A stretch of DNA of 49,447 bases, from the NCBI GenBank assembly GCA_964596405.1, contig CAZQSS010000003.1, forward strand, positions 1 through 49,447. Reading direction: 5' to 3'. Below the pieces are notes generated by a model, which saw nothing but the letters and a program-made list of their open reading frames with translations, did not search any database and was not told where the DNA came from. The position numbers and the translations under genes were made by a program. The DNA comes from CAZQSS01 sp964596405 (GTDB lineage: Bacteria; Patescibacteriota; Patescibacteriia; Magasanikbacterales; UBA10003). Below, piece by piece: positions 7,394 to 15,545 of this stretch. Numbering within the stretch: the stretch's first letter is position 1; each line of letters starts with the position of its first letter.

Positions 7394-7753
7394 ATGAAAC
7401 AAATAGAGCGGAAAATTCAGACTATTGACGCCAGCGGTGAAATTTTAGGCCGTTTGGCTTCACGTATCGCCCATCTTTTAATAGGTAAACACAAAGTTAC
7501 TTATGTGCCCAACATAGATGCGGGCGATATTATAGTTATCAAAAACGCCTCAAAGATAAAAGTGACAGGCAACAAGACTAATGATAAGTTATATCGTCAT
7601 CATAGCATGCACCCGGGCGGGCTTAAAGAATTAAAGTATAAAGAAGTTTTTGCCAAAGATCCGACTCGAGTAATTTACTCCGCTGTTGACAGAATGTTGC
7701 CCAAAAATAAATTAAGAAAAGAAAGATTAAAACGCTTGACTATAGAAAAGTAA
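7394..7753 (+). CDS. rplM: Ribosomal protein L13 (uL13)
   Basis: Early assembly protein of the large subunit, 119 aa. Conserved blocks: DASGEILGRLASRIAHLL and GKHKVTYVPNIDAGD, then YRHHSMHPGGLKE and AVDRMLPKNKLRKERLKRL. It lies six bases after rplQ. Its normal operon partner rpsI follows but is separated by start element E2. Confidence 0.95.
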   Translation: MKQIERKIQTIDASGEILGRLASRIAHLLIGKHKVTYVPNIDAGDIIVIKNASKIKVTGNKTNDKLYRHHSMHPGGLKELKYKEVFAKDPTRVIYSAVDRMLPKNKLRKERLKRLTIEK

Positions 7754-7756
7754 AAT

Positions 7757-7910
7757 ATGCCCAGTAATACAACCCCGCAAGTTCTGCTCGGCAGAACAAA
7801 AAAGAAGCGGCGGATTAGAAAACTGGGTCATCAAAAAATAAACAGACTTTATTTAAATTAAATAATTTCCCCAAGTGATGAAATCATGCGGGGTTGATAT
7901 ACTGGGTATG
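7757..7910 (+). repeat. Start-codon element E2 (upstream of rpsI)
   Basis: A 148-bp element (7760-7907) between ATG 7757-7759 and ATG 7908-7910, the rpsI start. The left end matches E1 exactly for 22 bases including the ATG; the right end also matches. The internal 17-nt hairpin is GTTCTGC-TCG-GCAGAAC, different in sequence from E1 but with the same 7-3-7 geometry. The middle shares a GGGTCATCAAAAAATA block with E4. Removing the element and one ATG gives rplM-TAA-AAT-ATG-rpsI. Confidence 0.85.
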
Positions 7911-8507
7911 ACGCCAGAAAAAGTTAAAAAGACAATTTCTAAGGTTAAAGCCGCTCCAAAAAAGAAACCGGTGGCGGCGGCCAAATCTAAAAAAGCGGAA
8001 GTAAAAGAAGTTGAAACCGCCTCTCAGTTGAAATTGGAAGCGGTGGAAGCGGTGAAGGCCAGCCATGCGCCGGCCCAACCTGCCTTGCCGGCAGGCAGGC
8101 CAGCTGCTCCCCGGGCCGGCAAATATATTTTTGCCGTTGGCAGCCGTAAAGAAGCGACCGCCAGAATCCGTTTATTTGAAACCGGCAGCGGTAAAATTAC
8201 CGTTAATGGTCATGACATAAAAAAATATTTTCCGACTTTTATTCAGATGGAAAAGATTTTATCACCGCTTAGAGCCACCGGCCAAGAAAGCAATCATGAT
8301 ATAGAAATCGTTGTTAGGGGCGGCGGCAAAGAAGCTCAAGCTGAAGCGGTTCGGCACGGTATTGCTCGCACTTTGATTGAATGGAACATTGAATTTAGAC
8401 CGGTTTTAAGAAAATCAGGCTATCTGACCCGCGATCCGCGCGCCAAAGAACGCAAGAAGTTCGGCCTCAAAAAGGCCCGTCGCGCCCCGCAGTGGTCCAA
8501 GCGTTAA
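7908..8507 (+). CDS. rpsI: Ribosomal protein S9 (uS9) with lysine/alanine-rich N-terminal extension
   Basis: Small-subunit protein whose C-terminal tail reaches the P-site tRNA. The S9 core starts near residue 73 (KYIFAVGSRKEATARIRL) and ends with the conserved PQWSKR tail. The first roughly 70 residues are a low-complexity Lys/Ala/Val/Glu extension containing the palindrome at 8079-8099 (PALPAGRPA). Length 199 aa against about 130. The start at 7908 coincides with the right edge of E2; an in-frame start at 7875/7878 would add only element-encoded residues. Confidence 0.93.
   Translation: MTPEKVKKTISKVKAAPKKKPVAAAKSKKAEVKEVETASQLKLEAVEAVKASHAPAQPALPAGRPAAPRAGKYIFAVGSRKEATARIRLFETGSGKITVNGHDIKKYFPTFIQMEKILSPLRATGQESNHDIEIVVRGGGKEAQAEAVRHGIARTLIEWNIEFRPVLRKSGYLTRDPRAKERKKFGLKKARRAPQWSKR
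8079..8099 (+). repeat. Intragenic CCTGCC palindrome in rpsI
   Basis: CCTGCCTTGCCGGCAGGCAGG, related to the rpsK palindrome and again placed in frame in a non-conserved N-terminal extension. Confidence 0.7.
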
Positions 8508-8537
8508 AAAATCAACCCGCCTCTTCGGTGGGCAGGA

Positions 8538-8568
8538 ACACCTCTCTTTTTCAGGGAGGTGTTTTTTT
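8538..8568 (+). terminator. Rho-independent terminator of the ribosomal protein cluster
   Basis: CACCTC (8539-8544) pairs with GAGGTG (8556-8561) and is followed by seven T. It lies 30 bases after the rpsI stop. Confidence 0.85.
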
Positions 8569-8576
8569 GTTTTTTA

Positions 8577-9719
8577 TCTGCTCTAATTCGCGCGAGAGAT
8601 TGTCCGGTTAATTTGGTTGGTACTGATTTTAATTTTAATCTTAACCATGCGGTAAAACAGAAGTTTTGAGGGATAATTGGTGTGTATGAATATAAAACAC
8701 ACCAAAAGTCCCTGCTGTGGGGCAACAATTCAACATTGGGGAAGCCGAAGGCGTTGTTGCGTCCGATGTCATAAAACTTGGCGTATCCGACGAAAGAAGC
8801 GAGGTCGAAAATCAAAACGCACAGACGAAAGAATGGTAATTAAGTATTTAAATAGACAACTGCCGCCACTCCGCGTCTTGGCTCAACAGAGAAATTACGG
8901 AAGATCTGTTTTACAGACTAGATTACAACGCAGTTTAAAAATATACGTTCAAAAGAATCAAGAAAGGTGGAAAAGAGCGCTGCCTCGGTCCGGTGACTTG
9001 ATTGCTGTCGCCGACGCGATTTGGTACCGAGTGGCCGGTCAAAAACACACCATCTATATCATTCTTTTACGTCCCGTTCAATCTTCCCGCGCCGTTATTT
9101 GTCCGCCTTTGATTTTGCCCGGCCACGAAGATTACTTAAGTTGGCAACAGGCTTTTGACAACTTGCCGCTAAACTTTAAAACCCGCATTTTAGCCTTAAT
9201 TTGTGATGGCGGCACTGGCTTAATCCTGACTGCTCGATTTCACGGTTGGATTATTCAACGTTGTCATTTTCATTTACTCTCGGCTGTACAAAATTATCTG
9301 ACCACCGGTCCTCGCTCCGCTCAACGAGCTTATGCCCTCCACGTTCTGCAGACAGCTCAACGGTTGCTGAAAACCAACAAACCAAAGGAATTATTGTCGA
9401 TTTTAACCGAATTAACTGAGATTCGCCGCCGGAGCACTTCTCGGGGTCTGCGACGAGTCTTGGGCGGACTGTTACAGAATTATCCAGATTACCACAATTA
9501 TCTGAAACATCCTCAATTAAATTTACCCACGACCAGCAATAGTGCCGAATCTTTTATCCAATGTATCCGAGACCTCATGTATCGTGGCCGAGGCTTCAGA
9601 AGTTTGACAACTTTAAAATGCTGGCTCACCGCAGTGTCCATCTTTAAAAAAACTATTCAATGTAACGGGAAAAAACCAACCAAATTAACCAACTAATCCC
9701 TCGCGCGAATAGGAGCAGA
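8577..9719 (+). mobile_element. Insertion sequence, about 1.14 kb, with ~43-bp terminal inverted repeats
   Basis: The left end TCTGCTCTAATTCGCGCGAG and the inverted right end TCTGCTCCTATTCGCGCGAG match closely. The match continues for about 43 bp to the shared GGTTAATTTGGTTGGT. One transposase gene fills the element. I see no clear target-site duplication. It sits directly behind the rpsI terminator, a harmless location. The outer right repeat resembles the palindrome at 26589-26618. Confidence 0.85.
8686..9696 (+). CDS. DDE-type transposase with N-terminal zinc ribbon (IS256/mutator-like)
   Basis: About 336 aa. The N-terminus has a zinc-ribbon-like set of cysteines (SPCCGA and CCVRCHKTW) followed by a basic KKRGRK stretch likely to bind the terminal repeats. 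Candidate catalytic acidic residues lie in IAVADAIWY (first Asp), LICDGGTGL (second Asp) and SNSAESFIQ (Glu), with RCHFHLL between the second Asp and the Glu as in mutator-type enzymes. The frame is intact, so the element may be active. Alternative starts are GTG 8680 and TTG 8677. Exact IS family is uncertain. Confidence 0.8.
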   Translation: MNIKHTKSPCCGATIQHWGSRRRCCVRCHKTWRIRRKKRGRKSKRTDERMVIKYLNRQLPPLRVLAQQRNYGRSVLQTRLQRSLKIYVQKNQERWKRALPRSGDLIAVADAIWYRVAGQKHTIYIILLRPVQSSRAVICPPLILPGHEDYLSWQQAFDNLPLNFKTRILALICDGGTGLILTARFHGWIIQRCHFHLLSAVQNYLTTGPRSAQRAYALHVLQTAQRLLKTNKPKELLSILTELTEIRRRSTSRGLRRVLGGLLQNYPDYHNYLKHPQLNLPTTSNSAESFIQCIRDLMYRGRGFRSLTTLKCWLTAVSIFKKTIQCNGKKPTKLTN

Positions 9720-9720
9720 G

Positions 9721-9760
9721 AACTATTCTCTTATTCGTGCGACTAAGAGAATAGTTTTAT
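9721..9760 (+). terminator. 13-bp hairpin outside the IS right end
   Basis: AACTATTCTCTTA (9721-9733) pairs with TAAGAGAATAGTT (9744-9756), then TTTAT. It may stop transcription leaving the IS. The same AACTATTCT...ATTCGTGCG sequence recurs at 26620-26640. Confidence 0.6.
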
Positions 9761-9774
9761 GATATAATAGGCTA

Positions 9775-9803
9775 TTGACAAGGCGTTGAATATATTGTAA
9801 GGT
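9775..9803 (+). promoter_or_regulatory. Promoter with TAAGGT -10 box (gene 9952)
   Basis: TTGACA (9775-9780), 17-bp spacer, TAAGGT (9798-9803). The unusual -10 box is shared with promoters at 22465, 45985 and 48010. Confidence 0.7.
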
Positions 9804-9830
9804 GTGATATCAAGTTCTTTTAAAATAGAT

Positions 9831-9946
9831 GAGGAGAGTTTTGAGGGCAGATTTTTAACCGCCTTGAAAACTCTTCTCATAATGGGGAGGGTCCTCTAGC
9901 CTCGGGGCGAGGCTAAATGCTTTTCGGGCATGCGTCCGAAAGGAGG
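9831..9946 (+). promoter_or_regulatory. Structured 5' leader with three hairpins, the last masking the ribosome site
   Basis: Hairpin 1: GAGGAGAGTTTT pairs with AAAACTCTTCTC (9831-9878). Hairpin 2: TAGCCTCG-GGG-CGAGGCTA (9897-9915). Hairpin 3: CTTTTCGG (9920-9927) pairs with CCGAAAGG (9936-9943), which covers the AAAGG half of the AAAGGAGG ribosome binding site. This layout suggests control of translation by ligand, protein or temperature; I do not recognise a known riboswitch class. Confidence 0.5.
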
Positions 9947-9951
9947 AAGTA

Positions 9952-10572
9952 ATGGGTAAGAGTTACGAAGAGGTTTTGGATGAGATGACAGTCAAACAGT
10001 TTAAGGCTTTCCAAATGAAAGTCTGGGCCACTCTGGGCGGTCGTGAAACCGGCGAAGTCGGCATGAAGCGGCTGATGTCCGGCCAGGCACGATTGATGCT
10101 GGAGGATATCGTGCAAAAGACGGCCGAGGCTGTAAAAAGCGAATGGCAGACTCTTCTGAAGGCTTGTCGGCAGGATTGTGGCGAGCCCCATTTTACCAAG
10201 TCACGCTGGCCACTGGGACCAGTCGCCGCAGATGAAGCTGGTTGGGAAGTGACAGAATATCGCAATGATCACTCCGTGACTGGGTTTAAGGCTTTGCAAC
10301 ATCTGGAGGACATGGTAGCCAAGTCAAACGGGCAGTTTCGATTAATGGCTGGGTCGCGTCTGGCAATGGAATACATTGCCAAGCACCCGGATGCCCAGTT
10401 GGATCACATGGTCATTCTTCCAATTAGCGCTTTGGACCCGTCTGACTGTTGGTGTCTGCCAGTTTTCGGAAATTGGCTTGACATCAGAAAGCGAAGTTTT
10501 GGACTGTTCAACACCGCCGGCATGTTTCGTCCACACTGCGGTTGGCTCGTCCTCAAGCGTAAACAGAAGTAA
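9952..10572 (+). CDS. Unknown protein, 206 aa
   Basis: I do not recognise the family. No signal peptide or membrane segment is evident. The N-terminal half looks helical (YEEVLDEMTVKQFKAFQMKVW), and the C-terminal half contains PISALDPSDCWCLPVFGNWLDIRKRSFGLF and ends in a basic KRKQK. It has its own promoter, a folded leader, a strong AAAGGAGG site seven bases before the ATG and its own terminator, so it is an independent unit. It belongs to the set of Shine-Dalgarno genes that differ from the housekeeping genes. Confidence 0.75.
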   Translation: MGKSYEEVLDEMTVKQFKAFQMKVWATLGGRETGEVGMKRLMSGQARLMLEDIVQKTAEAVKSEWQTLLKACRQDCGEPHFTKSRWPLGPVAADEAGWEVTEYRNDHSVTGFKALQHLEDMVAKSNGQFRLMAGSRLAMEYIAKHPDAQLDHMVILPISALDPSDCWCLPVFGNWLDIRKRSFGLFNTAGMFRPHCGWLVLKRKQK

Positions 10573-10584
10573 TTTAGCACTCTC

Positions 10585-10617
10585 AGACCTCGTGTAAAAC
10601 AACACGGGGTCTTTTTT
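10585..10617 (+). terminator. Terminator after the 9952 gene
   Basis: AGACCTCGTGT pairs with ACACGGGGTCT around an AAAACA loop, followed by six T. Confidence 0.85.
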
Positions 10618-10681
10618 GTTGTCTTTATGGATATTTTAAGGTAAAATGATACTGTGTAGAACTTATTTGGGGTTTCGTCAA

Positions 10682-10776
10682 TTGTCATTCTGAGGTCGCC
10701 TAAGGTGACCGAAGAATCCCTTTTCAGTTCAATAAATAATGGCCAAAAGGGATCTTTCGTTCCACTCAAGATGACA
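10682..10776 (+). repeat. Long imperfect inverted repeat (MITE-like) before the flippase gene
   Basis: TTGTCATTCTGAG at the left pairs with CTCAAGATGACAG at the right. Inside, GAAGAATCCCTTTT opposes AAAAGGGATCTTTCG. A 17-nt hairpin GGTCGCC-TAA-GGTGACC (about 10693-10709) sits in the left arm; nearly the same hairpin fills the slot in start element E4. Confidence 0.65.
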
Positions 10777-10794
10777 GCCAAAATTAGTGGTTCC

Positions 10795-12297
10795 ATGTCT
10801 TCAAAAGTTGCCCAAAACACGCTTTATCTTGTTTCCGCTTCTGTGGCCCAGAAAGCGTTTTCTTTTATCTATTTTACGCTCATTGCCCGGTTTATCGGCG
10901 TAGAAAACGTGGGTCTTTATGTTACGGCCCTGTCTTATTCCAGTTTGTTTTCCATTCTTACGGATTTGGGATTAACACCGGTTTTAATCCGGGAAACCGC
11001 CAAAGGCGGCGAACACTCGTCTCAGGAAATTTTGGGTAATGTTTTGACCGCCAAAGTTCTTTTGTCTTTAGCTGCTTACGCCATTTTGATGGTTTTGGGA
11101 TTTCTTTTGGGCCTGCCGCCGCCACTCCGGCAGTTGATTTTTATCTCCGGCGTGATTATGGTTTTGGATGCCTGCAGTCTGACTTTTTACGGCGTGTTGC
11201 GCGGGCACCAGAATTTACGTTATGAGGCGATGGGCGTGGTAGGCAGCCAGATCACGACAATTCTTTTCGGCAGTCTGGTTTTATGGTTTCACGGGCCGGT
11301 AATTTTGCTTTTGCTGTCGTTGGCCGCCGGCAGTTTGTTTAATATCTTTTGGGGATTTTTTGTTTTAAGCCGCCGGTATAAAATTATCCCCAAATTTATT
11401 TTTAACAAAAAGCTGTTGAAAACAATGATTGCCTTCGCCCTGCCGTTTGCTTTGGCCGGTATTTTTACCAAAGTTTATTCTTATATTGATACAGTTTTGC
11501 TTTCTTCTTTTTTGGGTTCCAAGGCGGTGGGGTATTACAGTATTCCTTCCAAAATTACTTTTGCTTTTCAATTTATTCCTATGGCTTTTTCCGCCGCGCT
11601 TTTTCCGGCCATGAGTAAGTTTTTTGTCCAAGACAAAATTCAGCTGGAGTGTTTATTTGAAAAGGGGATGATTTTTTTGGCCATGCTCGCTCTACCCCTG
11701 TCTTTTGGTATTGGCGCCCTGGCCGAGTTAGTCATCATGAAAATTTACGGGCCGGCGTATTTGCCGTCGGTTTTGCCGCTCAAGATTCTTTTGACCAGTT
11801 TGGTTTTTGCTTTTTTGGGTTTTCCCATCGGCGCGCTTCTTAACGCCTGTCATCGCCAAACGGTTCAGACCGCGGCTATGGGCGCGGTGATGACCATAAA
11901 TATTATTATGAATATAATTTTGATTCCCAAAATCGGCGTGGTGGGCGCGGCCATTGCCGCTCTGACGGGGAATTTTTTGCTGCCTTTTTTGGGTTATCTC
12001 TGGGTGCCTAAAATTATACCGGCGCCGGGTAAATTATTTTGGTGGAAGATGTTGCGTATTTTTGTCGCCGCCGCGCTCATGGGGCTCGTGGTTAAAGTTA
12101 TCCAGGCGCCTATTCAGAATATTTTTGGATCAGTCGGATTTATTAAAACCGCAATTAATTTCGTCTTGATTATCGGCAGCGGTATGGCAATTTATGCCGG
12201 CCTGCTTTTCATATTTAAAGTTATTGATAAAACCACGATCAAAGATTTCATCAGACTTTTAAAAAAAGAAGATCCCTCGGCTGAAGAAAGTATATGA
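10795..12297 (+). CDS. Polysaccharide flippase (Wzx/RfbX-like, MOP superfamily)
   Basis: A 500-aa protein with about 12-14 hydrophobic segments, starting MSSKVAQNTLYLVSASVAQKAF. The N-terminal FIGVENVGLYVTALSY block and later SIPSKITFAFQFIPMAFSAALFPAMSKF are typical of lipid-linked oligosaccharide exporters. An in-frame start at 10705 would add 30 residues read through the inverted repeat and is rejected. It overlaps the next glycosyltransferase by four bases (ATGA), so the genes 10795-15545 form a surface-polysaccharide operon. Confidence 0.88.
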   Translation: MSSKVAQNTLYLVSASVAQKAFSFIYFTLIARFIGVENVGLYVTALSYSSLFSILTDLGLTPVLIRETAKGGEHSSQEILGNVLTAKVLLSLAAYAILMVLGFLLGLPPPLRQLIFISGVIMVLDACSLTFYGVLRGHQNLRYEAMGVVGSQITTILFGSLVLWFHGPVILLLLSLAAGSLFNIFWGFFVLSRRYKIIPKFIFNKKLLKTMIAFALPFALAGIFTKVYSYIDTVLLSSFLGSKAVGYYSIPSKITFAFQFIPMAFSAALFPAMSKFFVQDKIQLECLFEKGMIFLAMLALPLSFGIGALAELVIMKIYGPAYLPSVLPLKILLTSLVFAFLGFPIGALLNACHRQTVQTAAMGAVMTINIIMNIILIPKIGVVGAAIAALTGNFLLPFLGYLWVPKIIPAPGKLFWWKMLRIFVAAALMGLVVKVIQAPIQNIFGSVGFIKTAINFVLIIGSGMAIYAGLLFIFKVIDKTTIKDFIRLLKKEDPSAEESI

Positions 12298-13358
12298 CAG
12301 AAAAATTGCCCAAAACATTGCTTTTAACTTTGGAGTATCCGCCGACGCGCGGCGGTGTGGCCCGTTATTACAGCGGGCTGGTTAACCATTGGCTGGAGCC
12401 GATAACGCTGGTATCGGAAAAATCCGAGCTGTTTTGGTGGTTGTGGCCTAAGTGGCTACCTCTGCTTTGGCGGATCGGTAAAAGAGTGAAAAAAGAGGGT
12501 TTTGAGATGGTTTGGGTCGGGCAGGTTCTGCCCTTAGGTTACGTCGCTTTATGGCTTAAAAAGCGCTATAAGACGCCCTACGCGGTTTTTACCCACGGCA
12601 TGGACATTTTGTTGCCCCAAGCTTCTTGGTGGAAAAAGGGGTGGCTAAAGCGCATTTTAGGTCAAGCCGCGGTTGTGGTCGCCAACAGTGAATTTACCAA
12701 AAGCGAGCTTTTAAAATTGGGGGTGCCGGAAGAGAAAATCGTGATAGTTTATCCGTGTCCATCATTGAATAAAGAACAAGGAACAAAGAACAAAGAACAA
12801 GCCAGTGAGAAGATTGTGTTGTCTGTTGGACGGTTAGTGAAGAGAAAAGGGTTTGAAAAGGTTATAGAGATTATGCCACGATTGTTAAAACGCGTTCCGG
12901 GCTTGAAATATGTCGTTGTCGGCAATGGTCCAGAAGTTACAAGTTATAAGTTACAAGTTACAAAGTTGGGATTGGATAATAACGTTTTAATCTTGACTGA
13001 TGTCGGTGACACCGATCTCATTCAGTGGTACCAACGCGCTAATGTTTTCGTGATGCCTTGCGAACAATTGGGGGCTGACGTGGAAGGTTTTGGCCTGGTA
13101 TTTTTGGAAGCTGCCGGTTACGGTTTGCCGGTGGTGGTGGGCCGTTCCGGCGGCGCGCCCGAGGCCACCCAACACGGCTACGGCGGATTTGTCATTGATC
13201 CCAGTTCCGAAGACGATTTGTACCAGGCGTTATTGAAAATTTTGACGGACAATAGTTTTGCCGCCAGATTGGGTAAATACGGGCAGGAGTGGGTGAAGAA
13301 AAATTTTCAGTGGAATAATGAAATTAAAAAATTGGAAGAAAAATTGAAAGAGCTATGA
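12294..13358 (+). CDS. Glycosyltransferase family 4 (GT-B)
   Basis: A 354-aa cytoplasmic or membrane-associated sugar transferase. The N-terminal domain has the acceptor-side motif EYPPTRGGVARYY; the C-terminal domain has VLSVGRLVKRKGFEKVIE and the nucleotide-sugar site EGFGLVFLEAAGYGLPVVVGRSGGAPE. Two degenerate tandem repeats are inserted in frame: AAAGAACAAGG units (about 12767-12806, read NKEQGTKNKEQ) and AAGTTACAAGTTATAAG units (about 12935-12965, read TSYKLQVTK). Both lie between conserved blocks. Confidence 0.9.
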   Translation: MTEKLPKTLLLTLEYPPTRGGVARYYSGLVNHWLEPITLVSEKSELFWWLWPKWLPLLWRIGKRVKKEGFEMVWVGQVLPLGYVALWLKKRYKTPYAVFTHGMDILLPQASWWKKGWLKRILGQAAVVVANSEFTKSELLKLGVPEEKIVIVYPCPSLNKEQGTKNKEQASEKIVLSVGRLVKRKGFEKVIEIMPRLLKRVPGLKYVVVGNGPEVTSYKLQVTKLGLDNNVLILTDVGDTDLIQWYQRANVFVMPCEQLGADVEGFGLVFLEAAGYGLPVVVGRSGGAPEATQHGYGGFVIDPSSEDDLYQALLKILTDNSFAARLGKYGQEWVKKNFQWNNEIKKLEEKLKEL

Positions 13359-14071
13359 AATCAAAAATCAGTGTTATTGTTCCGGTTTATAATCATGCCG
13401 AAGAACTGCCCGCGACGCTGGAGAGTATTTTTGGGCAGACTTTTTCCGCCAGGGGCGGAGATCTTGAGGTAATCGTGGTCAATGATGGTTCAAGCGACAA
13501 CATCGAGTTGGTTTTGGCTAAATGGCGAAAAAAATATTCCAATCTGAAAATTATAAGTCAGCCCCATCGGGGGGCGCCGGCCGCGCGTAACCGGGGTTTT
13601 GAAGAGGCGCGGGGCGAGTATGTGATTTTTTGGGATGCCGATATGACGGCCAAGCCGGAGATGCTTGAAAAAGAGTTGGCGGAGTTGGAAAATCATCCGG
13701 AGGCTTCTTACGTTTATCCGTCTTTTAAATTTGGTTGGAAACATTTTCGTTGCGGTCATTTTGATCCGGTCAAAATCAAGAAAGTAAATTTTGTGCACAC
13801 GAGTGCCTTAATTCGGCGCGAACATTTTCCGTATTTTAACGAGTCGCTTAAAAAATTTCAGGACTGGGATTTGTGGCTGACAATGCTGGAGCAGGGGAGG
13901 CGCGGCCGCTGGATTCCCGAGACGCTTTTTCATATCCGGCCGCGGCGTCAGGGCATCAGTTCCTGGTTGCCGTCTTTTGTTTATCATTTTCCCTGGCTGC
14001 CCATTCCGGCGCTTAAAAAATATAATTATTGGAAAAATATTTTGGCCAAGAAACACGGATTAGTCAGATAA
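13355..14071 (+). CDS. Glycosyltransferase family 2 (GT-A)
   Basis: 238 aa starting MKSKISVIVPVYNHAEELPATLESI. It carries the VNDGSSDN motif and DAD at FWDADMTAKP, the metal/nucleotide-sugar site. Towards the end is FQDWDLWLTMLEQGRRG, the ED-like catalytic region. It starts four bases before the stop of the upstream glycosyltransferase. No membrane segment is obvious. Confidence 0.9.
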   Translation: MKSKISVIVPVYNHAEELPATLESIFGQTFSARGGDLEVIVVNDGSSDNIELVLAKWRKKYSNLKIISQPHRGAPAARNRGFEEARGEYVIFWDADMTAKPEMLEKELAELENHPEASYVYPSFKFGWKHFRCGHFDPVKIKKVNFVHTSALIRREHFPYFNESLKKFQDWDLWLTMLEQGRRGRWIPETLFHIRPRRQGISSWLPSFVYHFPWLPIPALKKYNYWKNILAKKHGLVR

Positions 14072-14114
14072 TGTTGAGGGACTCGGGTTGGTCGCCATTG
14101 TGTCAAAAAGTAAC

Positions 14115-15545
14115 ATGATTCAAATTAAGAAAATTTTTATATTGTTGATTTTAGCTGAAGTGATATCTTTGGTCGCTTTTTTTAATCCGACGGTGGAGAC
14201 AGCGGCTTTTGTTTTAATTTGCCTGGCAGTTTTTTTCATTTCCCTTTGGGATTTGCGATACGGTGTTTTAGTCGCTTTGGCCGAGCTTTTTGTGGGCGGC
14301 ATGGGCTATTTGTTTGTTTTAGAACAAGGCGGTCTGCATTTATCTGTTAGAATGGGTTTATTTTTGATTTTACTGGCGGTCTTTGTTTATAAGGCGGTTA
14401 AGGAACATAACATAGAATTTTTTAAATCAAAACTTTTCGGGCCGTATGTTGTGCTGGCCGCATTTTTGTTTTTGGGGTTGGTTTTGGGTTATTTTTACGG
14501 TAACAATCCGGCGTACATCTTTTTTGACAGCAATGCCTTTTTCTTTTTCGGTTATGTGCCGGTTTTTTTTCAGGCCTTTAAAAAGCAGGAAGACTTAAAA
14601 ATAATTTGGCCGGTTTTTTGGGCGGCCATTGTTTGGCTGGCGATAAAAACGCTCCTGGTGTTTTTTATCTTTACGCACGGTTTTGTCAGTATTATTCCCG
14701 GGTTATACAAATGGATTCGCGACACGGGCGTGGGTGAAATAACGCCGGCGCCGGGCGGTTTTTATCGAGTCTTTTTTCAGTCGCAGATTTATTTGGTTTT
14801 GGGTTTGATATTACTCACGGCGGAACGCATTTTCTCTTCACAAAAATCTTTGCGTCTGGCTGGTTCAATCACTGTATTTTCGGCCGTGCTTTTAAGTTTT
14901 TCCCGCAGCCTTTGGCTGGGATTGGCGGCAGCAACGTTTGTTTTGTTGGTAGTGGCGATGATTTTTTTGCGCGCCCCCATCTTACAAACCGGGAAAACCG
15001 TCGGCTGGCTCGTAGCCACCGCCTTGGGCGGCTTGCTTTTGGTTTACATCGTCGGTTACTTTCCGTTTCCGGCCCGGACCACGTTTTCTTTTATTGATGT
15101 TTTGGGTAGCCGGATTTCAACCAGCGATGCGGCCTCGGCCACGCGTTGGGCGGAGTTAAAACCGCTTTGGTCGGGCATTCAAAATCATTTATTTTTTGGT
15201 TCGGGTTTTGGTACCACCGTCACATTTAAAACTCAAGACCCGCGCATACTTAAAACCAGCCCAACCGGCGATTATACGACTTACGCCTTTGAATGGGGCT
15301 GGCTTGATGTCTGGCTCAAGATTGGTTTGTTCGGACTCGTGGCCTATTTTAATTTACTATATCAGGTAGTCAAAATGGGCGTGGCAAATTTCCAATTTCC
15401 AATTTCCAATTTCCAAACTTACGGATTATTATTTAGTCTGTTCGCTCTTATAATAGTTCACACATTTACTCCCTATCTCAATCACCCCTTGGGTTTGGGG
15501 TGGTTGATACTTGTGGGATTATTTTTAGAGAGAAACAGGTTTTAA
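14115..15545 (+). CDS. O-antigen ligase/polymerase-like membrane protein
   Basis: About 476 aa with 10-12 hydrophobic segments and a large extracytoplasmic loop late in the protein (around the RISTSDAASATRWAELKPLW segment and the following GSGFGT). This architecture is typical of the Wzy/WaaL family that polymerises or attaches polysaccharide units. I choose the ATG at 14115; an upstream in-frame start at 14088 lacks support. A repeat of TTCCAATTTCC units (about 15386-15418) encodes NFQFPISNFQ in the C-terminal region. It converges with fmt, overlapping by four bases. Confidence 0.78.
   Translation: MIQIKKIFILLILAEVISLVAFFNPTVETAAFVLICLAVFFISLWDLRYGVLVALAELFVGGMGYLFVLEQGGLHLSVRMGLFLILLAVFVYKAVKEHNIEFFKSKLFGPYVVLAAFLFLGLVLGYFYGNNPAYIFFDSNAFFFFGYVPVFFQAFKKQEDLKIIWPVFWAAIVWLAIKTLLVFFIFTHGFVSIIPGLYKWIRDTGVGEITPAPGGFYRVFFQSQIYLVLGLILLTAERIFSSQKSLRLAGSITVFSAVLLSFSRSLWLGLAAATFVLLVVAMIFLRAPILQTGKTVGWLVATALGGLLLVYIVGYFPFPARTTFSFIDVLGSRISTSDAASATRWAELKPLWSGIQNHLFFGSGFGTTVTFKTQDPRILKTSPTGDYTTYAFEWGWLDVWLKIGLFGLVAYFNLLYQVVKMGVANFQFPISNFQTYGLLFSLFALIIVHTFTPYLNHPLGLGWLILVGLFLERNRF

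Noticed and set aside
8677..9696. IS200/IS605 element
   Set aside because: The protein has DDE-type features with long terminal inverted repeats, not a Y1 transposase with subterminal hairpins.
10705..10794. Longer N-terminus of the flippase
   Set aside because: These codons read through a long inverted repeat and add non-homologous residues; 10795 fits the family start.
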